Part shown: one piece after another, positions 56,169 to 64,000 of the stretch
How positions within the stretch are numbered: position 1 is the stretch's first letter
Layout: each line of letters begins with the position of its first letter
Assembly (NCBI GenBank): GCA_014529385.2
Contig: CM043944.1
Coordinates: 92,663,476 to 92,727,475, forward strand
Length of the DNA: 64,000 nt
DNA from: Adiantum capillus-veneris
Taxonomy: Eukaryota > Streptophyta > Polypodiopsida > Polypodiales > Pteridaceae
Reading direction: 5' to 3'
The notes under the pieces: generated by a model
What the model saw: the letters and a program-made list of their open reading frames with translations, nothing else
Database searches by the model: none
What the model was told of the DNA's origin: nothing
Translations under genes and position numbers: made by a program

Positions 56169-59100
56169 TCACGTGGTGTGAGTGGAGGTCATAGGTGACT
56201 CTCGATGCTCAAAAATGGCTGAAATGAGCGTCGCAATAGAGAGTCCACATCGTGGTTGGGAGAGGAAGGTATGTAGGGAGAGCTCATGACTGAATATATG
56301 GGGAAAAGAGTACCTAATGTGGTCAAAAGTTGAGCACTCAAGTAGTGTGTTGTACTCACTCTCTCGCATTTGACAAGGGCATAAGGTGCAAAGTCGATGA
56401 CACTCCTCGCCAGTGCCCCAAAATCCTGTCTCGCAGTGTAGAGAATGGGAGGTAAGACTAATGGAGGCAATGGTGCGGATCGCACTCAACGGGATGGGCT
56501 CAAGGATGTAGGGATGGGTTCGATTACCTCGTTTGGAGAAGAAGAGAGATTTGTAGTTTGGGGCAACGTGTGTGGTGTAATGGCTGAAGCGAGAACCTCT
56601 AGCGTTGTAAGAAGGCCTCATTAACTTGGGAGTCGATCGATGCATCCTTGACCAAGTGACATGCATCCCATCTTCCAAACCATTTCTTGATGTCAAGCAC
56701 CCACCCCGAACTTAGTATTTTGCTCTTGCATGTCTTTTGAACCTTTTGACTTGCTTCATATGCGATTCTAGGAAGTCGATGCAAAGGGCTACATTGTGTC
56801 TTACGCATGTACTCCACAACCCTTTGCATGCCCAAGACCTCAATGGGAAGCGATCCGGACTCAAGAAGTAAGAGCATGTAGGGTGTTTGTGTCTTGACTT
56901 GGAGAAAGTTGGTGAGAAAACGCTTTTGGACATTCTCAAACTCTTTCCAAGTAGACTTCCCGATGCTTCCACCCCACACCTCCACTCCATAAAGAAGCAC
57001 CGGTGTCACCAATGTTTCAAAGAGGTACTTTTTGAGAGTCCAACACTTGATCTCTCTAGCATTGCACATGTTCTCAAATGCATAATAAGCCTTCTTTCCG
57101 GCTTCCAAGCGACGCATTGCACAATCCTTCCATTTATGATTGGATGGAACCTCAAGGCCAAGGTACTTGAAGTGATCTACCACTTCAAGTTGCTCATTGT
57201 TGCATACAATGCATGGATTTTCGTCATTGAGGGTCTTTACAAGCATAACCTTGGTTTTGGATCCATTCACGATTAACACTTGATCTCTCTAGCATTGCAC
57301 ATGTTCTCAAATGCATAATAAGCCTTCTTTCCGGCTTCCAAGCGACGCATTGCACAATCCTTCCATTTATGATTGGATGGAGCCTCAAGGCCAAGGTACT
57401 TGAAGTGATCTACCACTTCAAGTTGCTCATTGTTGTATACAATGCATGGATTTTCATCATTGAGGGTCTTTACAATCATAACCTTGGTTTTGGATCCATT
57501 CACGATTAACCCTCTATATAGGCAAAAGCGTTCCAAGACACTCATAAGCTTTTGTGCATCTTCTAAGGTATGTGCCAAGAGCACTACATCATCGTCATAA
57601 CGCAAAAGCATGATCATCGCATTTTCGATCTTAACCTCTTCTATGCCTTCTTGCTGCATAAAATCAAGAACCATGCATTCCAATTCATCAATGAGTAGCC
57701 CAAAGAGGTTTGGGGAAAGTGGGCATCCTTGTTTGACACCAATGGTGCTTGCAAAAAATTTTGAAATTCCATCTTCCATACGTAATCGGCATATCACTTT
57801 TTGGTAGATGCGAAAGACTGCATGCATAAATTCTCTCGGCACTTGAAAGCTTTGCATACGTCTCCAGAGATTTCCTCGCGGTACCATGTCAAAAGCTTTT
57901 TTAAAATCCACAAAGCAACAATACAAATTTTTTCCTTTCAATCGAGACGCTTCCATAAGAACTCGAAGAGTGACAAGGTGATCAATAGTGCTATGATGCT
58001 TTCAAAAACCTGCTTGGCCAAGCGCACGTTTGCCATTCTTTTCAGCCCATTCACTTATCTTCATCTCCATGATACATCCAAATAACTTTGCCATCAAAGA
58101 ACCAACCATTATAGTGCGATAGTTGTTCACATTGTTTACATCTCCTCCTTTGTGCAAAGGTTTGATCCAATTTGCACTCCAATCATGAGGCATGCCATAT
58201 TGAAGTGCAAGGTTAAACATATCGCATATCCAATATCATGTTTTCTTGCTTGTCCATTTAATCATTTCAGCCTCAACACCTTGAAGGTCACCTGCCTTGC
58301 GAGTAGCAAGTTTCTCAAGCGCACGGCATACATCTTCAATGGTAAATAAGGGAGACATAAATGGAAGGGAGCTACAATACTCCATCTTATCAACATTGGG
58401 TTGCTCATAGAGGTTCTTGCAATGCATATACATATCCTCAAGAGTCAAGTCACCAAAGCTCTCAACACGCTTGCCTTTTAGATTTTGCCAAAACTTGCCA
58501 CATGCATGTGCTTTCTATTGTGCTAAAAGAAGTTTTTTTTTTACTTCCCACCTTCTCCTCTTCTTTTGAACAAGTGCTTTGTATGTGTGTGAACATTCCA
58601 AGTAAACTTCCTTGTCTTTGATTGCATCCAATCTTAGCAAGTGTTTTCAGGCTTGACCACATTCCATGTCAAACCATTTCTTCTTGGTGCTACCCTTCTT
58701 AGACGTTTTGCAAGACATGTGTTTCACTGAAAAGAATTCCTTCGCACAAGAGAAAATTACTTCTTTGAAAACTTTCCACTTGCATTCTAATGTTGGGCTC
58801 TCTTGATGCTCTTTCATGCTTAACATTTGGTCCACCATATCAGCATATATAAGTGCTCGTTTGAAGTCTAGACGTAGGTACAAACGATTCACATCATGAT
58901 TGGAGGCTACATGCTCGGGCCGTTTACCACACTTGAGGTCAATACATAACATCCTATGATCCGATTCCGGATTCCATTCACCAAGTGTAAAGCTTTGTAT
59001 GCATTCTAGAGTGGCTTCTGAGAACAACATATAGTCAATCACGCTATCACCATTGTGCTTTCTACATGTAAAGTCATTGGTGCCTTTCCATAGAGATACA

Positions 59101-59756
59101 CCATTTGCAATGAGCATTCCGGTACTATTGCACATATGAAGAAGTGACTTTCCATAGTGATCCAGTTCTTTTGCATCATTAGAACTTTGATTATACATGT
59201 ATGAGTCATCCATTCTTCTTGAGACATGCGGCATGTCGACTTGTTGTGTGTTGTGTTGTAACATATTTGTGCGAGCATTCATGTCTCCAAAAACAATGAC
59301 TTCACCTTGATCCTTGTAATGAGCAATGTCTTCGTCTAGTTCAACAAAGGGCTGATCTCTATCCATATTCAAGTGAGCATAAAAGTTGGAGTCATAGTGA
59401 GGAATGTAGCAACCAGCCACAAACATGACTTGATCATTTGGTGGGCTGATTTTCAGCCATAAGTAGTATTTATACTTATCTTCTTTGACAATGGAAATAT
59501 CTTTCAAACCTTTTTTGGTCATACATGCTACGCCTCCTTGGCCTCTTCGTTGCTTTGAATTTTTGGCCCACATCAAAGAATGCACATCGTATTTGTCAAA
59601 TCCAAGAATTTGTTGTGTATCATGCTCCCATGTTTCGACAAGAAGTATCACATCGGAGTCATTGGTAAGCTCATCAATGCCAATTCCCGCATTCCATGGA
59701 TACCCGTTACAATTCCAAAATCTTATTTGCAAGCGTGAGTTGGTCTCATAGATCAT
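56169..59756 (-). pseudogene. LINE ORF2, broken copy
   Basis: Same protein as 27350-30730, very similar, but inactivated. Comparison with the intact copy shows CGA-to-TGA stops at three places (ends of the segments 59756-58647, 58448-58236 and 58220-58002), a GAG-to-TAG change and an A-run expansion near 58515-58535, a 233-bp tandem duplication (57045-57510) that shifts the frame, and loss of about 29 bases near 56602. The catalytic box reads YDDD in place of YADD. The endonuclease part (59756-58647) is intact over 369 codons. Confidence 0.93.
57045..57510 (-). repeat. 233-bp tandem duplication inside LINE ORF2
   Basis: 57045-57277 and 57278-57510 differ at only about four positions. 233 is not a multiple of three, so the frame shifts. 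Confidence 0.93.
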
Positions 59757-59762
59757 GTGTCC

Positions 59763-60779
59763 TTATTTTTTGGGTGGACTTGCATCCTCCTCAAGTGGCT
59801 TTTCTTCTTGAGATGATACCTTAACCTTCTTGCTTCTTTCCTCATATGCTTTGCGATGTACATTTTGTTGCATAAGAGTAAGATCCTCATATACATTACA
59901 ACCCCTTCCTTTGAGGTAGATCCAACCATTGTCAAGGATGATCTTTCTCTTTACCTCATCAGCCATGGTACATACAATAGGTCTTTCTCCCGAGCGAGGG
60001 ACTCCTTGTTTTCTAACTCGATGTGCACCGTAAGCCATGATTCCTGACATGCCAAAGTGTGTAGCAAAAAAGTCTTCAATAGCAACCGCAAGAGATTGGG
60101 GTGTTTCCATGCTTTCCTCCTTGATTCCATGAATGACGATATTCTTTGAGCATTTTTGTCGTTCCTGCAATTCTTGAGTGTCCACATTCTCTACATTCTT
60201 TGTTTGGACAACAGCTTGTGTGATAGGAGATGTAGAAGCCACATTATCCTTACATATATCAGCCCATGATTTGGATGCATTTCTCATCTCACATCCATCA
60301 TGTCGTATTGTATCTATCGTTTCCTCTTTCAATACATGATCACTCTCAACTTTGCTCAAGCGCTCTTTCAATACATTCATGTCTACAAGATAGCGTTTAC
60401 ATTCTTGAACTTCATTCTCAAGATGCATCAAGGTTGTTTGCATTCCAAGAACCTTTTTGAGGTGCTCATTCTCCACAACGAGAACTCTTAAAGTGCCATT
60501 CTCCATTGCAAGCGCGCGCAACTCTTTCCCTTGCTTGTTGACGGTCTCTTGTAATGAGATCAAGTAAGCCATGATCATTGCTTCCGTTGTTGTAGACGAT
60601 GTGGTTGGATTAGCATCCAAATTCCTTGGAGATTTTGCATCATTCTCCATGGCGAGTGTGGATTTTCCACCCTTGCGAGTTTTGTCTGACATTGCCTTCA
60701 AGTCGACAATAAAAATGAAAAGTTTTGACAGTTTTTTCAGTTCTGAGATGCTGTTATAGCAAAGCCTTTCATTACACAA
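59763..60779 (-). CDS. LINE ORF1 protein, 338 aa
   Basis: An RNA-binding, RNP-forming protein of the element. The frame opens at 60779; an in-frame ATG at 60692 (MSDKTRKGGK) is an equally good start. Residues about 75-160 form a coiled coil (LQETVNKQGKELRAL ... LENEVQECKRYL ... LKERLSKVESD), the trimerisation part of L1-type ORF1p. Residues about 215-300 form the RRM-like domain (SKNIVIHGIKEE ... RPIVCTMADEVKRKIIL). The C-terminus is basic (KAYEERSKKVKV). The stop is 6 bases before ORF2, as in copy 1. It is uninterrupted, although ORF2 downstream is broken. Confidence 0.85.
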   Translation of the reverse strand: MCNERLCYNSISELKKLSKLFIFIVDLKAMSDKTRKGGKSTLAMENDAKSPRNLDANPTTSSTTTEAMIMAYLISLQETVNKQGKELRALAMENGTLRVLVVENEHLKKVLGMQTTLMHLENEVQECKRYLVDMNVLKERLSKVESDHVLKEETIDTIRHDGCEMRNASKSWADICKDNVASTSPITQAVVQTKNVENVDTQELQERQKCSKNIVIHGIKEESMETPQSLAVAIEDFFATHFGMSGIMAYGAHRVRKQGVPRSGERPIVCTMADEVKRKIILDNGWIYLKGRGCNVYEDLTLMQQNVHRKAYEERSKKVKVSSQEEKPLEEDASPPKK

Positions 60780-60912
60780 AAAATTTATGTCTTTACATCA
60801 GTACGTAGAGGGCTTCGTGCTCTTCGATTGAGGCTATAGATCACCTAAATCAGAGTTCGAATGAGCAAGTTATGGTCAAAAGAGTGAACTGTTGTCTAGT
60901 AGTTCAAAAAAC

Positions 60913-60916
<4 letters not shown>
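60780..60916 (-). promoter_or_regulatory. LINE 5' leader
   Basis: About 137 bases between the (TC)n tract and the first ORF1 ATG, present only in copy 2. An internal promoter is expected here, but no motif stands out. Confidence 0.45.

Positions 60917-60971
<55 letters not shown>
60917..60971. repeat. (GA)n microsatellite at LINE copy 2 5' junction
   Basis: About 27 units, directly abutting the LINE leader. Confidence 0.95.
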
Positions 60972-60974
<3 letters not shown>

Positions 60975-60975
60975 C

Positions 60976-61192
60976 CAACCTAACAAGCTTGCCGTCTTCA
61001 AGGCCTAATATTTTACAACATAGTGTTTATTTTTGTTATGCTCTCTCCCTCCCTCCCTCCCTCCCTCCCTCCCTCTCTAGTAGCGCAGATGCAGTGCATG
61101 CTAGAGAGAGAAGAGCGAGAGATTATAGCAAAATTGACGAGCTTGCCATCGAGTAGGCCAAATATTTTACAATGTAACGTCTGTTTTTTTTT

Positions 61193-61254
<62 letters not shown>
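60976..61254. repeat. two related spacer units between GA and CT runs
   Basis: 60976-61041 and 61129-61197 share GAGCTTGCC/AAGCTTGCC, AnGCC(T/A)AATATTTTACAA and a T-rich end. Each is preceded by GA repeats and followed by pyrimidine repeats ((CCCT)n 61041-61077; (CT)n 61195-61254), so each can fold back. Confidence 0.7.
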
Positions 61255-61257
<3 letters not shown>

Positions 61258-61528
61258 CAAAAACGGTCTTTATTGTGTTTTCAAAGGACAAAAATTGGAA
61301 AGTCTCGACTACTTTGGAGGGTCACCTAACCTTGTACCAACAAAAAAATCCAACTCATATAGCTCAAAGTTTATACTCCCTTTATTTATGTTTATCTAGC
61401 CTTTTCTATTCGGCTAAAGATGGAGGAATTTAATGGTAAAACCCCTAAAATTTTCACTGAAAACCGAGAGATTTTCAATGTTCTCCTTTTTCCCATCGGT
61501 GGCTAAAAAAGTCGTTCATGAACACTGT

Positions 61529-61529
<1 letters not shown>
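61255..61529. other. no recognisable feature
   Basis: Ordinary AT-rich sequence between microsatellites. Confidence 0.4.

Positions 61530-61584
<55 letters not shown>
61530..61584. repeat. (CT)n microsatellite
   Basis: About 27 units; no LINE tail adjacent. Confidence 0.95.
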
Positions 61585-61587
<3 letters not shown>

Positions 61588-61950
61588 CATCGGATAGATC
61601 TTTAAGGTCTCTTGGGATAACAATCTTCTTCTTCTTCTCTCGTTTTGCGATATTGAAGTATCTCAATTTGTACACTTTTTTGTTCTTCTTAGAAGCGATG
61701 ACTCGGAGCCAATCCTGGATATTGTGCCTTTTCAGCTCGTTAGATATTTAGGGGGAAAAATTACCAAAATACCCCTCAAATTAAAAAAATTCCCAAATAC
61801 CCCTCTTGGACAAGATGTACAATGGAAGATTGTTACCTAAAATGTGATGGGTTCTTTCCTGTAGAGCATGATTATTGTGTGTATGATTTTGTGCATCTCA
61901 CCGTGCCCTACATTTTTTGAACTTGTAACGGCTATTCAAAAGTCAAGACT
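61585..61950. other. no recognisable feature
   Basis: No motif or repeat supported. Confidence 0.4.
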
Positions 61951-61991
<41 letters not shown>

Positions 61992-62010
61992 AACAAACAA
62001 CTTTAAATTT

Positions 62011-62082
<72 letters not shown>

Positions 62083-62135
62083 AAAAGAGAAAAAGAAAAT
62101 TTAAGATTGTTTGTTTGTGTGTGTGTGTGTGTGTG

Positions 62136-62226
<91 letters not shown>
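61951..62226. repeat. microsatellite-bearing inverted repeat
   Basis: The left arm has (CA)n, CAAACAAACAA and a TTTAAATTTTCTTTCTC block (61951-62020). The right arm has GAGAAAAAGAAAATTTAAG, TTGTTTGTTTG and (TG)n (about 62086-62208). Between them lie (CT)n 62016-62058 and (CA)n 62058-62082. A GA run closes the block at 62206-62226. Confidence 0.85.
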
Positions 62227-62326
62227 GAGGGAACAACCACATTGAATATTGAGTAACGTGGGAGGAAAGCTTGATCACATGAACACTCTCAGGAACATCA
62301 CAAGAACACTCCCAAGAGAGTTGTTT

Positions 62327-62341
<15 letters not shown>

Positions 62342-62358
<17 letters not shown>

Positions 62359-62365
62359 GGGGGGG
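62342..62365. repeat. poly-G tract
   Basis: About 24 G in a row. A complement of the poly-C tract type; its length may be unreliable. Confidence 0.93.
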
Positions 62366-62769
62366 TGTTGGGGGTCCCATCGTTTCATAGCTCCAATGAC
62401 CATCAAAATTATCAATTCGGAGGGATGAGGTACCCGGCTAGGGCATGGAAACACTCACACGGCTAGTGAGCTAATCATGGCAACACGAATGGTTGACTCT
62501 ACCAGGTGAACTTCTCAGCCTATGGAGGACCTAAGCCACAATGAAGGGCAATATCCACATCCACTTCCCTTCACCTCCAATCAACCCAATCACACACACT
62601 ACCGATTGCAAGACGCAAACAACACTAATCCTATCATGCAACACATTAATCGCAAGCACACACACATAGATCTATCAAGCACCATACTTCAATCAAACCT
62701 ACATGCACACACAAGTAAAAGAGGGTAACCACACAATATTAGAGAGGGACTAACCACTAATTAGTTAAG

Positions 62770-63283
62770 ATCTAGCTAATCAAAGCATCATAGGAAATCA
62801 TAAGAATCTTGAGAGAGGCATGGTGAAAGAGAATTAAGCATTGATTAGTGTTAATCAATTCACATGAGCAAGGAGAATCTTAAGGACTTCATAGCCACAC
62901 AGCTCAAGAGCTCTCACCAAAGAGTGCTCTCAACCAATGAGTTTGAGAACCCTAATTTCTTTTACACTTTATATACCTAGGGTAAAAATATGCAATATCC
63001 AGGCGTCCAACACCTTTAGGGCTCCACCACATACTGAATCTGCTACCTAGGTATAATAAATGACCTCTTCTTTACAGCTTGGAACTCCCATTGAGCCCGT
63101 AATGCATTAAAATATTACAATGGCTTGAAATACATCGGGAATTTACAGTACATGACCATTTCGGAAAAATGTGGAAAATGTGTAACTCCAATCTTCATTG
63201 CTTCTTTGTATTCATCCTCGATGTGCATCCATACGTCTTTGGTCTTTAGCAGCTTCTGTTAATTGACATTGACTCAATTAACA
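62770..63283 (-). repeat. LTR, minus strand (3' limit uncertain)
   Basis: Read on the minus strand it starts TGTTAATTGA right after a purine tract. A 10-bp inverted repeat (63257-63283) forms a hairpin at this end, and a TATATAAA box lies at about 62972-62979. The far end is not defined; the limit given is approximate. Confidence 0.5.
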
Positions 63284-63587
63284 TTCCCCCCTTTCGATTT
63301 TCGTACCCGTCCTCAAACACTGTTGAAAATTATCCGTGGTGGAGGCTGTGGAAGGTTTTTGATTTGTTGTTGATGGACTAATTGTATCATTTGTCATTGA
63401 ATTTTTTGTTGATGCGGTTCAATTTGTTGCAGCATCTTGATTGGTCTGAATATTTTTGATGTGAGAGATGATGTTGCATTTGTCCATTAACACCATACTA
63501 GTGAATTTGGGACGTGGGAAATTATTCGAGAGGTTTTCTGTGCCAAGTTCCTTCAACATGGTTCTCTAAATTAGGGTCTAATACCAA
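63284..63587 (-). mobile_element. internal part of a short non-autonomous LTR element (TRIM-like)
   Basis: On the minus strand, TTGGTATTAGACCC (63587-63574) resembles the primer-binding site for initiator Met-tRNA (TGGTATCAGAGC type). It is followed 15 bases on by an ATG (63559), a short broken frame of about 85 codons, and a polypurine tract GAAAGGGGGGAA (63295-63284) next to the LTR start. The total internal length is only about 300 bases, with no pol. Confidence 0.45.
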
Positions 63588-64000
63588 GATGACCAAAGGG
63601 AAAAAACCCAACAGAAAAAAAGTGCCTTTGGGATACACACATTATTGGGGTACTTATTAGCATGGATTATTTGCTAATACATATGAATTAAAAAGGCAGA
63701 AAATATGAGAGGTTATCATGATGGAACATTGGTTTGCATGTTATAGTCCACTCAAGGTGTGTAGGTGGAAGCAAAAAAGAGTGTCTAATGCATATGTCCA
63801 ATGGTGGGACATCCTATTTATGCATACATAGAAATTCATAGGAAACCATATGCTGTGCAAGAAAGATTTTTTGAGGGGTTCTTCAGAAAGATGGTTTATC
63901 TATAAAAGCATATGACATGGCTTTGCAAGCTGGCACCCCTTTTAAGAATGGTTTTCGTTGTCGAGGATATGTGCTCTCATCTTACTGTTCATCGTGTGTG
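63588..64000. other. unassigned; possibly the partner LTR
   Basis: If the primer-binding site is real, this should be the 5' LTR on the minus strand. I could not see similarity to 62770-63283, so the assignment is open. Confidence 0.3.

Larger units (their letters stand above)
56114..60916 (-). mobile_element. LINE copy 2, full-length, broken, minus strand
   Basis: Carries a 5' leader (60916-60780), ORF1, ORF2 and a 3' UTR with the AGGTCATATTTGACCT hairpin. On the sense strand it is flanked by (TC)n on both sides: (GA)n at 60917-60971 and 56092-56113 on the plus strand. The 5' end at 60916 is where GA repeats start, and it supplies the leader missing from copy 1. Confidence 0.93.

Overview
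The window looks like gene-poor, repeat-dominated nuclear DNA of a land plant. A fern or other non-flowering plant fits best, but the sequence alone does not prove it. The evidence is a plant-type Ty3/gypsy pol, a broken fragment resembling plant DEAH5/Prp22 splicing helicases, nonsense changes concentrated at CAG and CGA codons (as expected where CHG and CG cytosines are methylated), many long (CT)n/(GA)n and (CA)n tracts, and no intact host gene that I can recognise. Nothing in it suggests a prokaryotic genome: there are no operons, ribosome-binding sites or CRISPR arrays. || Layout: 1-9222 is the 3' three quarters of a decayed Ty3/gypsy element (gag zinc knuckle, protease, RT, RNase H, integrase), followed by a ~1,180-codon decayed accessory reading frame and a 3' LTR. 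9890-10440 is a diverged duplication. 10870-13225 holds five decayed copies of an Arg/Asp-rich segment ending in a Prp22/DHX8 helicase pseudogene fragment. 13226-25690 is mostly unassigned, but contains a 657-bp terminal-inverted-repeat element with an 8-bp target duplication (17453-18109), a tRNA-derived SINE with a 17-bp target duplication (21440-21583), several small hairpins and tandem repeats, and many microsatellites. || 25690-30852 holds a 5'-truncated LINE 3' fragment and a nearly complete LINE with an intact 1,126-codon endonuclease/reverse-transcriptase ORF2. 30930-31290 is a fragment of a different, older LINE. 32122-37155 is a decayed Penelope-like retroelement (motif A, a GxPMGFSCSP-type motif and an FMDD motif, with no GIY-YIG domain visible). 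It is followed by two 1.9-2.3 kb direct repeats (37181-42266). These carry TATA boxes and hairpins resembling those upstream of the element, so they may be its LTR-like ends. 42267-47300 is unassigned. 47416-47685 is a retroelement aspartic-protease fragment. 49888-50629 contains four exact copies of a 16-bp palindrome. 50927-54298 is a second decayed accessory reading frame of the same architecture as the one at 4902-8447, ending at a polypurine tract and an LTR (from 54353). 56114-60916 is a full-length but broken minus-strand copy of the same LINE. 60917-62365 is microsatellite-rich, and 63587-62770 (minus) is probably a short non-autonomous LTR element. || How the parts relate: these are layers of retroelements rather than a pathway. 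The strongest connected observation is that all three LINE copies end in a (CT)n tract in the same orientation, and the two longer ones are bounded by it on both sides, so the LINE may target this microsatellite. The most promising undescribed material is the accessory-ORF family, the Penelope-like element with its promoter-bearing repeats and pseudoknot-like terminus, and the palindrome array.
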